64,000 nucleotides of DNA from Leptospirales bacterium (GCA_016788865.1 JAEUSB010000108.1:1-64000), one strand, 5' to 3'. Shown: positions 7,806-16,370, numbered from the stretch's first letter. The notes: generated by a model not told the origin, from the letters alone. Numbers and translations: made by a program.

Positions 7806-9023
7806 TCACTCTTCTCCCTTTGCCACCATCTCTTCCAGGAATCGGATCCTGTCGTCTTTTTCCACCGATGTCCATTCATGATCACTGAAGTCGCGCGCAA
7901 GGTAGTGGCGTGTCACATATTCATCACCGGGTTTTAAATTCTCAAACTCCGGTTCGTTTTGCTTGATATTCTTTGGAATTCCGCCTGCCTGCATGAGACC
8001 TGCAAGTTGTCCTTCAACAATCGGCAGATTGATTCTGTGGCCACGTAGTTGAGTTACCTGGTATGGACCGTCCAAGCCCTTGTCGTTGATTACCTTTCCA
8101 AAGAAGATCAACGGGACCGTCTGGGTTCCCTTTTCGAGATGTCCCTTCCAATCCGAAGAAGCGATAGGCGTCTGGTCTCGGCTGTCTTTGAGGTTTGCCT
8201 GGAATGAATATGTACCTGCCTTGTGAATGAGAACTGGAACATTGATTTGCAAATGCCCTTCTTTCATTTCTTCGTTGGTGCCTTTCAAGAATTCGGCAAC
8301 GGTGTGGGGAGTGCTGTACCACCCGGTTGTCATGCTATGCTCCATGCCTTCCACAATGATTCTCACACCAACAAGCAACCAGCCCCAATCTGCTTTGCGA
8401 GGTCGCACAACTGCTGTGTAAATTCCATCTTTGGCTTTTGCATCTCCGTCCTGACCATCATCGCCTTGATGAATGGCTGGTGGCAGACGACCTTTGGTCA
8501 TTTGATTTACTATAGTAAGCTCTTTGATGCTGACAGGAATTGGTTCTCGTATGTCGTCGCGTTCTCTATGGCATTCAATGAATAGCTTCTGGTCTTCTGT
8601 GCCAACAGTGGCACGCTTGTCCAGGGACAGACTGCATGATACGTCTGACATCTTTGCGGGTTTGCTACATTTTTCCTTTGAGGTTGGGTCGGTCGGGCAA
8701 CCTTCGGGCCATTCTTTGACAACAGGCGTTGCCGGCTCCACTCCGCGATTTGGTTCGAGTAGATCAATTTGATCAGCCCCAAGAGGCCTGGAGAATGGAG
8801 GATACTTGGCCCAATTCTTATAATATTCAAGCTGTTTAGAAGGATCGACACCAACGATGAATCCACCTTCGGTAATCTTCGCCCATTCTTCCTGGCTTTG
8901 GCGATCAGATGATGGTCCGTTTCGATCTGCCCCCCCCATAAAAACAGCTGCAACATAAACGACGACTAGTAATGCGATTGCTATCCACGACATGCGTAGC
9001 AAACGTTTGGTATTTTTGGTCAT
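7806..9023 (-). CDS. Membrane-anchored exported protein of unknown function
   Basis: A 405-residue protein not recognised by name. It begins with a short basic stretch and one hydrophobic segment (about residues 10-30, ALLVVVYVAAVF), which could be an uncleaved anchor or signal peptide. The rest is hydrophilic, with a middle region containing a calcium-site-like run (DDGQDGDAKAKDGIYTAVV, about 190-210) followed by beta-rich sequence resembling immunoglobulin-like surface domains. Four Cys lie near residues 95-140. The second ATG (9023) is seven bases from AAGGGGAG and is preferred over the one at 9029. It lies downstream of the hydrolase-like gene on the same strand but beyond a good terminator, so it probably has its own promoter. 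Confidence 0.6.
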   Translation of the reverse strand: MTKNTKRLLRMSWIAIALLVVVYVAAVFMGGADRNGPSSDRQSQEEWAKITEGGFIVGVDPSKQLEYYKNWAKYPPFSRPLGADQIDLLEPNRGVEPATPVVKEWPEGCPTDPTSKEKCSKPAKMSDVSCSLSLDKRATVGTEDQKLFIECHRERDDIREPIPVSIKELTIVNQMTKGRLPPAIHQGDDGQDGDAKAKDGIYTAVVRPRKADWGWLLVGVRIIVEGMEHSMTTGWYSTPHTVAEFLKGTNEEMKEGHLQINVPVLIHKAGTYSFQANLKDSRDQTPIASSDWKGHLEKGTQTVPLIFFGKVINDKGLDGPYQVTQLRGHRINLPIVEGQLAGLMQAGGIPKNIKQNEPEFENLKPGDEYVTRHYLARDFSDHEWTSVEKDDRIRFLEEMVAKGEE

Positions 9024-9092
9024 TTTCATTCTCCCCTTGAAAAAATCAGACAGTTATTTCCGTCGAAGATTGTCGCCTTCTCCGGTACCACG

Positions 9093-9118
9093 AAAAGCCC
9101 GGGAGAAAGCCCCCGGGC
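9093..9118 (-). terminator. Rho-independent terminator of the exported hydrolase-like gene
   Basis: On the minus strand GCCCGGG (9118-9112) and CCCGGGC (9103-9097) form a seven-pair GC stem followed by TTTT (9096-9093). It begins about 50 bases after the stop of the gene ending at 9169 and lies before the start of the next minus-strand gene. Confidence 0.75.
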
Positions 9119-9168
9119 GAAATGATTCGAGAGATCGATTCGATTGAATCGCATCTACGAAAGTGCTT

Positions 9169-10170
9169 TCAGTATGTGGCGTAAGATCTCCAGTACTTCA
9201 CACCCTGGTTGTGATCTGACCCGTTCTGCTGAATCGTGTAGTACGGAGTGTACTTGCCGTAGTACGTGTAGCAGTTACTTGCATACAGGAACCCGCATGC
9301 ATAGCGATGGCGGAAAGTTACGTTCCCCATGCCGCAGACTGCTTTCACATCGGTTACACCGTTCACGTTGCATAAACTGTGGTTGGCCAGAACGCTATCG
9401 TCCAATCCCGGGAGTAGCGGGCCGGTCACTCCGCCAACGCTGGAGTATCCAGTGCCGGAAGTTGTCTGGTATCTGTAACCAAATGCCTGGTTTTTTCCTA
9501 ACCACTCCGCCCTCGCTCCATACGTAGTTACGGTTGGATCTACACCGACCGTGCTTGGTGTGAGAAACCACGCTGCAATTTGGCCGTAGGATCCAGCGCA
9601 CGCGCCGGCCCGAATACACTCGAGAATGTTCGCAAGTTCGGAACCACCTGTTGCAGCCGACATGAACTGAATGCGATTGATTCGAATACCAGCCGCGTTG
9701 ATATCAGCATTGTGATGTGCAATGAATGTGGATACGACAAGCGATCCGGTAGAATGAGTGTATATGTTACAAACATTTCCGTTTCTGCAATGTGCGTAGA
9801 GAGCGTACCAGATCTGGGTGCGCGCACCGCAGTATTCCCAGCTCCACGCTCCACCATTTACCGATCCACTCCAACCTACGTAGCGAACGTTCTCCAATGA
9901 ACCAATCCAATCCGCAGCGCCGGTTGCCCAGTACCCTGATGTATTGGATGGTGTACCACTTGCATTCCCGTCTGCCATTGCGACACTCTGGTATGCACTC
10001 CCGAATGGATCAATCTGTCCACCTTGCGATGCACAGTAGTCCTTATCTGAACGTCCATGTACAACCAGGTTGAACGTGGTCGCTGAAAGACTTCCAGCCA
10101 TGAGCATGACCAGCAAGGCGGAAAGACCGAGCATTCTACCTCCTGAAATCTCCGTTCTAATCTGTTTCAT
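9169..10170 (-). CDS. Exported alpha/beta-hydrolase-like protein under sigma-54 control (inferred)
   Basis: A 333-residue protein with a signal peptide (hydrophobic residues 13-30, cleavage after SLSA). The mature part starts with a strand FNLVVHGRS (33-41) that looks like the oxyanion strand of a lipase, and THSTGSLV around Ser140 resembles a nucleophile elbow with Thr replacing the first Gly of GxSxG. Several Cys suggest disulphides outside the cytoplasm. An esterase or lipase role is therefore possible but unproven; I could not place the catalytic acid and His with certainty. The start at 10170 follows an A-rich stretch with GAGGGGA upstream. A near-consensus sigma-54 promoter lies 77 bases upstream, facing this gene. 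Confidence 0.65.
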   Translation of the reverse strand: MKQIRTEISGGRMLGLSALLVMLMAGSLSATTFNLVVHGRSDKDYCASQGGQIDPFGSAYQSVAMADGNASGTPSNTSGYWATGAADWIGSLENVRYVGWSGSVNGGAWSWEYCGARTQIWYALYAHCRNGNVCNIYTHSTGSLVVSTFIAHHNADINAAGIRINRIQFMSAATGGSELANILECIRAGACAGSYGQIAAWFLTPSTVGVDPTVTTYGARAEWLGKNQAFGYRYQTTSGTGYSSVGGVTGPLLPGLDDSVLANHSLCNVNGVTDVKAVCGMGNVTFRHRYACGFLYASNCYTYYGKYTPYYTIQQNGSDHNQGVKYWRSYATY

Positions 10171-10246
10171 TTTTTTTGTTTCCCCTCTGATGAACCCTTG
10201 TGCCTTCCAGATTCCGGAATGCATGACTCACCAACGAAAGCCCTAG

Positions 10247-10262
10247 AGCAACAACCGTGCCC
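10247..10262 (-). promoter_or_regulatory. Sigma-54 promoter for the exported hydrolase-like gene
   Basis: On the minus strand 10262-10247 reads GGGCACGGTTGTTGCT, matching the sigma-54 consensus TGGCACG-N4-TTGCW at all but the first base, with the invariant GG and GC separated by ten bases. It faces the gene starting at 10170, giving a leader of roughly 65 bases. A sigma-54 activator gene is divergently encoded at 10601. Confidence 0.8.
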
Positions 10263-10520
10263 GGACAGATTCGCATTGTGTCCGGACAGTTATGCGGAAC
10301 GAAATCAGACATGACGCTGGCCGAAAAGGCTGCGAGGATCCCACGAAAATGAGCCGGTTTGGAGGGGTTGGTGAGCATCTGTGGATTTCTGCCCCAGTTG
10401 AATTCGCCGTGTTGACAGTCTTGTTGTCCGGGATCTGGACGCGCCTTTCCGCGAAATTTCGGTCCGTTTTTCGGACAGTACTGTCCGGTGGCCGACCGAA
10501 AATCGGACACAGTCTGTCCG
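10262..10520. promoter_or_regulatory. Cluster of TGTCCG/CGGACA half-sites, probable activator-binding sites
   Basis: I count eight exact half-sites: CGGACA at 10262, 10283, 10472 and 10504, and TGTCCG at 10279, 10425, 10482 and 10515. They form a perfect 16-base palindrome (CGGACAGTACTGTCCG, 10472-10487), a 17-base inverted repeat (10504-10520) and an overlapping pair, TGTCCGGACA (10279-10288). The two strong palindromes are about three helical turns apart and lie roughly 240-285 bases upstream of the predicted sigma-54 transcript start, a usual place for enhancer sites. No other gene lies in the interval. Confidence 0.75.
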
Positions 10521-10573
10521 AAAGACCAGGAATCGTGCTGGTTTTATGCGGCAGAGAGGCTGACAATGCCTGA

Positions 10574-10587
10574 GGCGCGGATCTTGC
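10574..10587 (+). promoter_or_regulatory. Second sigma-54-like element next to the activator start (weak)
   Basis: GGCGCGGATCTTGC has GG and GC separated by ten bases, as in sigma-54 promoters, and faces the activator gene. Transcription would start only one or two bases before the ATG at 10601, implying a leaderless message or a start codon further downstream. It may be coincidence. Confidence 0.3.
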
Positions 10588-10600
10588 AAAATCACAGGCA

Positions 10601-13069
10601 ATGGAAACACCGGTTGTAGTAATTCTGATTCAGGGATTTTCCGGTGGATCGCTTTTTCTTCTGACGCTCTTTGTCATCTGGAAGAAGCGGCCGCTCCTTC
10701 CGGTGCTGCCGTTTTTGCTCATGACAGGTTGTTGTTCGCTCTGGGTCCTTGTCGATGCGATGCGCGTCTGGACAGCATACGCACAGGGTCCTGTTCACCT
10801 GGTAAGTCCCATAGCCGGAATGCTTGTAGTCCTGACAGGTTGGACGGTCTTGAATTTTGGTGCGCGCTTCCATGCAAAGCCCGATCGCAATCGAATTCGC
10901 ATTCTTACGATTACCTTTATCGTTGCTCTCTGCGTATCGATGCTGACGTGGACGGACACCTGGTCTTACAATAGAAGATTCGATAGGGGAATGCCCGTTG
11001 CGGACAACGGCTGGCCTTACTTTGTGACGGCCGGATATGCCTTTTTGCAGATTCTCGCCGGTCTGGGTTATCTGCTCCGTCGGTATCTCCGCGAAGATTT
11101 GCCTATTCGAAAAGCTCAGATTCTCTACTGTATTCTTGGGATAGCAATTTTCACATTTTGCGCATACTTATTCTCGCTCGTCCTTCCTTTGTTGAATCTA
11201 AAACACTTATTCTTTCTGGGACCATCATCTGGAATTATCTTTGTGGGCATTCTTTCCTGGGCAATTCTCACCCGTCAGTTCTTTAGCATCCGAGCCGCGG
11301 CTCTTACGTCCGTACTCGCCCTGGTTTATTTCATTGTATTTTCGTTAGGGTTTTTCCTCGCCACTTCGCCATTCATTTCAAGCAACTCGATCTCTGGTTC
11401 GACCCGGTTGTATCTGGCCTTTGGCTTTGCTATGGTTCTTTCCTACTTTTACCTGAAAAAGCTCCATCCCTATCTGGAGCGGAAGGCTGCAAGGTATTCT
11501 GTTGATGTGAATGAATTGATCCGAAGTATCGTGAACACTACAACGGCATTTGCTCTTCGACAGTACGATTTTCTATGCTCCCGTATCGCGCAAAGTTTCC
11601 TGGAAATTTTGCGGATCGAGAAAGCAATTGTTTGCTACGAGAACGAGGACAAGCAAATCATCGCTCTTTCAGTCAATGGTAGAAACGAGCGTTTTCAGAA
11701 AGTTTTGCGTAAGCACCACCGTATTTTACATAGCATCACTCCGCGGCTCTTCCGAGAAAGCGCTCCAGTGAGTTTCTGGGTGGAAGACATTGCGGGAATT
11801 CAATCACTCGTACGACCGAATCGACATCCGCGCATGACTCGCATCATTGATGCCTTCAGAGACGACCTGATGGCACTCGGCATAGATCTGTTTCTACCGG
11901 TCAGCTATCAGAATCGTTTTCTGGCACACATCTTTCTTGGAAGAAAGAAGAACGGAGAGCCATATTACACCAAAGAGGTATCCAGGATTACTGGTCTATC
12001 CGGTGTTATTGCAGTGGCACTAAAGAATAGCCAGGTGTTCAGTGAACTGCTCAGACTGAAGGAGAGCCTGAAGACCGAAAATGAAGCGCTTATCCACTCT
12101 TCCAGTATTCTGACCCAGAAGATCGTTTCACTATCCGAGGATAGAAAGATCATCTATTCCGGTCCGGCCATGGCTGCTGTGGTTGAGTCCATCGAAAAGA
12201 CTGCGCTCAGCGATGAAACGGCCCTGATACTTGGAGAGTCCGGGACCGGAAAGGAACTATTCGCGCTAATGATTCATGAGAAAAGCGCTCGCGCGAAGAA
12301 GGCCTTTTTGTCTCTGAATTGCGGAACCCTGAATGATTCTCTGCTCCAGAGTGAACTTTTTGGACACGAGAAGGGTGCTTTCACCGGCGCAATTGATCGG
12401 CATCTGGGTGTTTTTGAACAGGCTTCGGGTGGTACTTTGTTCCTTGATGAAATTGGAGAGATGAGCGTCGCCGTGCAGGTGAAGTTTTTGCGTGTGCTTC
12501 AGGAGAAGAAGATCACGCGGGTAGGTGGTACGCAAGAAATCAAAGTAGATACCCGGATCATTGCAGCGACTAACGCAGATCTCAAAAAGATGGTTGATGC
12601 TGGAACGTTTCGGCTGGATCTCTTTTATCGATTGAATGTGATGAACATCTCTCTACCGCCGCTTCGGACAAGAAAGGAAGACATTCCCGTACTTGTTGAC
12701 CATTATCTGAGCGCCTTTGCTGAGAAGCTCAGCAAGGGGAAAAAAGAAATCACCATGGACGCTATGCAACTGCTCCAGGAGTATGAATGGCCCGGTAATA
12801 TACGACAGTTGGAGAATGCTTTGCTTCGAGCCATTATCAGTGCGAATTCAACCACGCTCACCGTCTCCGATTTTGCGGAGTTGGTACCTAGCGGATCTAG
12901 ATCTCCAGGTCCCGATATGGAAGAATCCAACCTCCTCGAGAAATCGGAAATCCAGAGCATCAAGACTGCGATGGAAAAATCGGCAGGTAATAAATCCCAT
13001 GCGGCCAAAATTCTTGGACTCAGTCGCTCCACGTTCTATCTGAAATTGCGAAAATATGGCCTGAGCTAA
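10601..13069 (+). CDS. Membrane-bound sigma-54-dependent transcriptional activator (7TM-GAF-AAA+-Fis)
   Basis: An 822-residue activator. Residues 1-300 hold about eight to nine membrane segments resembling the N-terminal 7TM input region of some histidine kinases; about 310-480 look like a GAF domain; a short coiled coil follows. The AAA+ domain (about 515-755) has Walker A GESGTGKE near residue 545 and GAFTGA near 592, the loop that contacts sigma-54. A Fis-type helix-turn-helix ends the protein (AAKILGLSRSTFYLKLRKYG). There is no receiver domain, so the signal is probably sensed directly in or at the membrane. The divergent exported-protein gene with a sigma-54 promoter and the half-site cluster between them are the likely target. 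No strong ribosome-binding site precedes the ATG. Confidence 0.9.
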   Translation: METPVVVILIQGFSGGSLFLLTLFVIWKKRPLLPVLPFLLMTGCCSLWVLVDAMRVWTAYAQGPVHLVSPIAGMLVVLTGWTVLNFGARFHAKPDRNRIRILTITFIVALCVSMLTWTDTWSYNRRFDRGMPVADNGWPYFVTAGYAFLQILAGLGYLLRRYLREDLPIRKAQILYCILGIAIFTFCAYLFSLVLPLLNLKHLFFLGPSSGIIFVGILSWAILTRQFFSIRAAALTSVLALVYFIVFSLGFFLATSPFISSNSISGSTRLYLAFGFAMVLSYFYLKKLHPYLERKAARYSVDVNELIRSIVNTTTAFALRQYDFLCSRIAQSFLEILRIEKAIVCYENEDKQIIALSVNGRNERFQKVLRKHHRILHSITPRLFRESAPVSFWVEDIAGIQSLVRPNRHPRMTRIIDAFRDDLMALGIDLFLPVSYQNRFLAHIFLGRKKNGEPYYTKEVSRITGLSGVIAVALKNSQVFSELLRLKESLKTENEALIHSSSILTQKIVSLSEDRKIIYSGPAMAAVVESIEKTALSDETALILGESGTGKELFALMIHEKSARAKKAFLSLNCGTLNDSLLQSELFGHEKGAFTGAIDRHLGVFEQASGGTLFLDEIGEMSVAVQVKFLRVLQEKKITRVGGTQEIKVDTRIIAATNADLKKMVDAGTFRLDLFYRLNVMNISLPPLRTRKEDIPVLVDHYLSAFAEKLSKGKKEITMDAMQLLQEYEWPGNIRQLENALLRAIISANSTTLTVSDFAELVPSGSRSPGPDMEESNLLEKSEIQSIKTAMEKSAGNKSHAAKILGLSRSTFYLKLRKYGLS

Positions 13070-13162
13070 TCCGTCCGAAGCCTGTAATTTCTCCGCCTGG
13101 AGCTCTTGGCCGCCAGGTCGGGATCACAGTGGGAATCGCCCGGACCCGGGAACTAGCATCTC

Positions 13163-14215
13163 ATGTTTTTGTTGCGTTCTAATGGCTTACATGTTTTTGA
13201 ATTGACTATGCGAGAATTCAAATCCTTTCCTCTGAAGCTCGCAGTGATTGATGCACTCATGGAAGAGGGCTTCCTGAAAGGGGAAATAGCAAACTTGCGA
13301 AAGCAATTTTCCGAGACGCAGGTTCGGCAGTACTACAGCAATAATCCCGGCAAGTATCAACAGCCGCATCCTGGAGTTTTCAAATACTTCAATGACCTGG
13401 ATATTGCAGAAAACCTTCTCCTCCGGGTGAAGTCTCTATCCTTTGAAGGTGGCAATGAAATCTACAGAATCGTTACGCCAGAATGGGATGGGGAAGACGA
13501 ACAGTTTACTGTGCGCGATCTGTCCGATCTCATTCACCTGCCCAATTTAGAAATCCTGATGGATACAACCCTGCTTGATATTGCTGACGCGAAGATTCTA
13601 CTTCAGCTTGCGAATTTGTCGTCTGTTGACGTGCAGTACGGATCGAGCATTCGCGACCTCGAGACAATCGCAGCTCTAGAGAAGAAGGGTGTTCGCATTG
13701 AAAACAAGGAGCTGCCCCCCTCCGAATCAGTTGACTCTGGTCCTGATCCGGAACTCCGTCTGTCCCTGGACTATAGTCGCGCGCAGGAATTGCTCTGGGA
13801 CGACGAAGACCCTGCAGCGGCTCTGGAATTGTTGGAAAAGATTCTGGCGCAGAATCCCGGCGACGCAGACTCCTGGTTCGAGAAGGGCAACGCTTTGGAC
13901 TCGCTCGGGAAATCAGATGCAGCCGCTACTGCCTGGAAATACTGCCTGACGTTGAAACCGAATTATCCGGAAGTCAACTATGGTCTGGCAAACTACTACA
14001 AGGACAAAGGCAACCTCCCGGAAGCGCTGGTTCAGATTAACGCGGCGCTGAACAATGGTCTGAAATCCTGCCCTGAAGCCTGGCATATCAGGGGGCAACT
14101 GGGTCTTGCGCTCGGTCAGGATACAGAGGCCATTGCAGATTTGAAAACAGCGCTGGAGCTATACCGGATGATGAAGAGGACAGGGCGGAAAACTTGTTTC
14201 AGATCGCCTGCCTGA
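13163..14215 (+). CDS. TPR-repeat protein, interrupted by a frameshift near its 3' end
   Basis: The 350-residue frame has an N-terminal region of unknown type (about 1-190, including a segment that reads like a short leucine-rich or 'island' domain) and then tetratricopeptide repeats from about residue 205 (EDPAAALELLEKILAQNPGDADSWFEKGNALDSLGK and two or three further units). The last residues (RMMKRTGRKTCFRSPA) do not fit a TPR and the expected continuation is found in the -1 frame from 14164. TPR proteins are scaffolds; no partner is evident. The ATG at 13163 has no clear ribosome-binding site; an in-frame ATG at 13208 is an alternative start. Confidence 0.7.
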   Translation: MFLLRSNGLHVFELTMREFKSFPLKLAVIDALMEEGFLKGEIANLRKQFSETQVRQYYSNNPGKYQQPHPGVFKYFNDLDIAENLLLRVKSLSFEGGNEIYRIVTPEWDGEDEQFTVRDLSDLIHLPNLEILMDTTLLDIADAKILLQLANLSSVDVQYGSSIRDLETIAALEKKGVRIENKELPPSESVDSGPDPELRLSLDYSRAQELLWDDEDPAAALELLEKILAQNPGDADSWFEKGNALDSLGKSDAAATAWKYCLTLKPNYPEVNYGLANYYKDKGNLPEALVQINAALNNGLKSCPEAWHIRGQLGLALGQDTEAIADLKTALELYRMMKRTGRKTCFRSPA

Positions 14216-14334
14216 GTGCATTGCTTAAAGATCCGATCGGCGCAGTCGACTATTTGCAGCAAGCGATTGCTCTCGATTCCTCCTTGCGCAAACGTGCAAA
14301 GTCGGATCCGGATCTATCAGGGATCAAAATTTAG
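14164..14334 (+). pseudogene. Out-of-frame C-terminus of the TPR protein
   Basis: In the frame beginning at 14164 the sequence reads PDDEEDRAENLFQIACLSALLKD and ends with AIALDSSLRKRAKSDPDLSGIKI, a typical last TPR unit and its capping 'DPDLxGI' ending, closing at TAG 14332-14334. A single missing base at about 14160-14166 (for example in the CC of TATACCGGAT) would join it to the gene at 13163. This is either a real frameshift or a sequencing error. Confidence 0.75.
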
Positions 14335-14399
14335 GTTGCGCGTTAATCCCATTCCGGCTAATCAAAGTATCGACCATCTATTAACAACGAGGTTTCTAA

Positions 14400-14942
14400 A
14401 TGAAGAAGATTCTTATTCTAAGCGCGCTGCTCGGCCTTCTGAGCACAGGCCTTCTGGCCGATGAGCAAGTCGTGCGCGGGGCATGCAAGGCAGACAAAGA
14501 GAAATTCTGCAAGGATGTACAGCAAGGAGAAGGACGCATCATGCAGTGTCTCTCCGAGAACAAGGCGCAACTCTCTGCAGACTGCCAGAAGAAGATAGGC
14601 AATTTTGACGGAAGTTTTCAGAAAGCCTGTGGAAGTGATCTGGAAAAACTTTGCGCCGGTGTCGAAAAAGGTAAGGGCCGCAAACTCAAATGTCTGAATG
14701 AAAAATCGGCACAGCTTACTCTGGTTTGTAAGACGAAGATGGATGAACTGAAAGCTTCGCATCAGGGCAAGATGGAAGAACGTAAGCAATTCCGTGAAGC
14801 CTGCAAGGAAGACACAAAGAAGCTTTGCAAGGGAGTTCCGCACGGTCAAGGTCGCGTGCTGCAATGTTTGCGTGAAAAGCAAGCCAGCGCTTCGCAAGCG
14901 TGTCAGGCGGAGCTTGCAAAAATTCCAGCTCCGCAGATGTAA
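14400..14942 (+). CDS. Exported cysteine-rich repeat protein (PF00839 type)
   Basis: A 180-residue protein with a signal peptide (LLGLLSTGLLA) and three tandem units of about 50 residues. Each follows the pattern AC-x(3)-D-x(2)-K-x-C-x(4-5)-G-x-GR-x(2-3)-CL-x(10)-C seen in eukaryotic Golgi apparatus protein 1 and in bacterial cysteine-rich repeat proteins, four Cys per unit. The units should be disulphide-bonded helices outside the cytoplasm. Function in bacteria is unknown. GAGG seven bases before the ATG supports the start. A second protein of this family is encoded at 30227-30817. Confidence 0.8.
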   Translation: MKKILILSALLGLLSTGLLADEQVVRGACKADKEKFCKDVQQGEGRIMQCLSENKAQLSADCQKKIGNFDGSFQKACGSDLEKLCAGVEKGKGRKLKCLNEKSAQLTLVCKTKMDELKASHQGKMEERKQFREACKEDTKKLCKGVPHGQGRVLQCLREKQASASQACQAELAKIPAPQM

Positions 14943-14976
14943 GTAGCGCACTGATTCACACGCGTTGCCAGCAACC

Positions 14977-15096
14977 CTACGGCTTTCTCCGCTTCTTCAT
15001 CCAATCAGGAAGCGGAGCCTGTTTGCCGTCGCTCGGTGGTTTCGCTGGCTCGGGGCTTGGCCGTAACAAATTCAGAATGATATTGGAGAAAGTTCG
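14977..15096 (-). pseudogene. Possible C-terminal remnant of a lost gene
   Basis: A minus-strand frame without an ATG or GTG reads NLLRPSPEPAKPPSDGKQ and ends in PLPDWMKKRRKP before TAG (14979-14977). It has the look of a proline-rich linker and basic C-terminus of a real protein. It begins right at the point where the plus-strand sigma factor coding sequence starts. If real, it is the tail of a gene whose 5' part has been deleted. Evidence is only compositional. Confidence 0.3.
14987..15017. other. Nine-pair hairpin in the 14.9-15.1 kb spacer
   Basis: CTCCGCTTC (14987-14995) is exactly complementary to GAAGCGGAG (15009-15017) with a 13-base loop, 45 bases after the Cys-rich repeat gene. It might terminate that transcript, though no T-run follows. 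Confidence 0.35.
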
Positions 15097-16370
15097 TTAA
15101 TCCTGAAAGAGACATCCAAAAAGTCCTGGATCAAATCTATCGCGACAGTTCGCGAAGGATTCTTGCGACGTTAATTCGTCTGCTCGGCGATTTCGATACT
15201 GCAGAAGAGGCGCTGCACGATGCTTTCTCTGCTGCTGTCGAAAAGTGGCCGCAAGACGGAGTTCCCGGGAACCCTGTGTCCTGGCTCATTTCCGCGGGAC
15301 GCTTCAAAGCAATCGATGCCATTCGCAGGCGGGCCCGCTTTGACGCGTCGTTAGCCACTATGGCCGCACAACTGGATCAACCAGCTGCGGAAGCTGGCAC
15401 CGACGATACATCGATAGCTGACGACCGTCTGCGTTTGGTTTTCACCTGTTGTCATCCTGCGCTGACCGATGAAGCGCGAGTCGCCCTGACTCTGCGCGAA
15501 GTTTGCGGACTCATGACGGAAGAAATTGCCCGTGCCTTTCTTACCAATGTCGCCACCCTGGCACAGCGGATCGTCCGCGCGAAAGCCAAGATACGCGAGG
15601 CGAAGATCCCGTTTGAGATTCCTCCTGAGGAAGATCTTGCAGAGCGTCTGGACGCGGTGTTAAAAGTTATCTATCTGGTTTTCAACGAAGGCTACCATGC
15701 TTCGTCCGGTGATGCGCTGACGCGCCCCGATCTTTCGGCGGAAGCCATCCGTCTGGGGCGCCTTGTGCTCGACTTGATATCAGAAGAACCCAATGCAGAT
15801 ACACTAACCGCACATCGCGGCGAAGCAATGGGCTTGTTGGCTCTCATGCTCCTCACAGAATCGCGCAGGCCGGCGCGCACTTCGCCGGAGGGTGACATAG
15901 TTCTACTCGAAGAACAAGATCGATCGCTCTGGAATCACTCGCTGATTGACGAAGGATTTCAGCTCATTGAACTGGCCGTTGCATCAAAGCGCGTTGGTCC
16001 GTATGTCCTGCAGGCAATGATTGCCGCCGTGCATTCTGAAGCTCCTGATGCTGCCCTCACGGATTGGAGGAAGATCGTCGCTCTCTATGAAGAGCTCTTG
16101 TCGCTTGCTCCTTCGCCTGTGATAGAACTCAACCGTGCCGTTGCCATAGCGATGCGGGATGGGATGGGCGTTGGCGGACCCCTCATTGACGTCATTCTCG
16201 AACGAGGTGACCTTGTGGACTATCCGGCAGCGCATACCGCTCGGGCGGAGCTCTCGCGCCGGGCAGGCGATATTTCATCGGCACGCGTTTCGTATGAGCG
16301 TGCCCTCAGCCTGGTTCATCAGGTACCGGAAAAAAGATTTCTCGAAAATCGTCTAAAGAACCTGGGTTAG
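15096..16370 (+). CDS. ECF42-type RNA polymerase sigma factor with C-terminal TPR-like extension; non-standard start
   Basis: The protein (about 424 residues) has ECF sigma region 2 at about 10-85 (SSRRILATLIRLLGDFDTAEEALHDAF, later IDAIRRRARFD), region 4 near 115-175 (LTLREVCGLMTEEIARAFL), and a long C-terminal domain of about 230 residues rich in helical repeats, as in ECF42 factors. These are encoded with YCII/DGPF proteins, exactly the next gene here. Coding similarity extends upstream of the first standard start (GTG at 15276), which would remove most of region 2. Family members start with M-N-P; here NPERD is preceded by GTT (15096-15098), with GGAG seven bases before it. No ATG, GTG or TTG is available in frame between the stop at 15078 and 15276. 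A mutated start codon, a non-canonical start or a base error is likely. Confidence 0.8.
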   Translation, partial: VNPERDIQKVLDQIYRDSSRRILATLIRLLGDFDTAEEALHDAFSAAVEKWPQDGVPGNPVSWLISAGRFKAIDAIRRRARFDASLATMAAQLDQPAAEAGTDDTSIADDRLRLVFTCCHPALTDEARVALTLREVCGLMTEEIARAFLTNVATLAQRIVRAKAKIREAKIPFEIPPEEDLAERLDAVLKVIYLVFNEGYHASSGDALTRPDLSAEAIRLGRLVLDLISEEPNADTLTAHRGEAMGLLALMLLTESRRPARTSPEGDIVLLEEQDRSLWNHSLIDEGFQLIELAVASKRVGPYVLQAMIAAVHSEAPDAALTDWRKIVALYEELLSLAPSPVIELNRAVAIAMRDGMGVGGPLIDVILERGDLVDYPAAHTARAELSRRAGDISSARVSYERALSLVHQVPEKRFLENRLKNLG

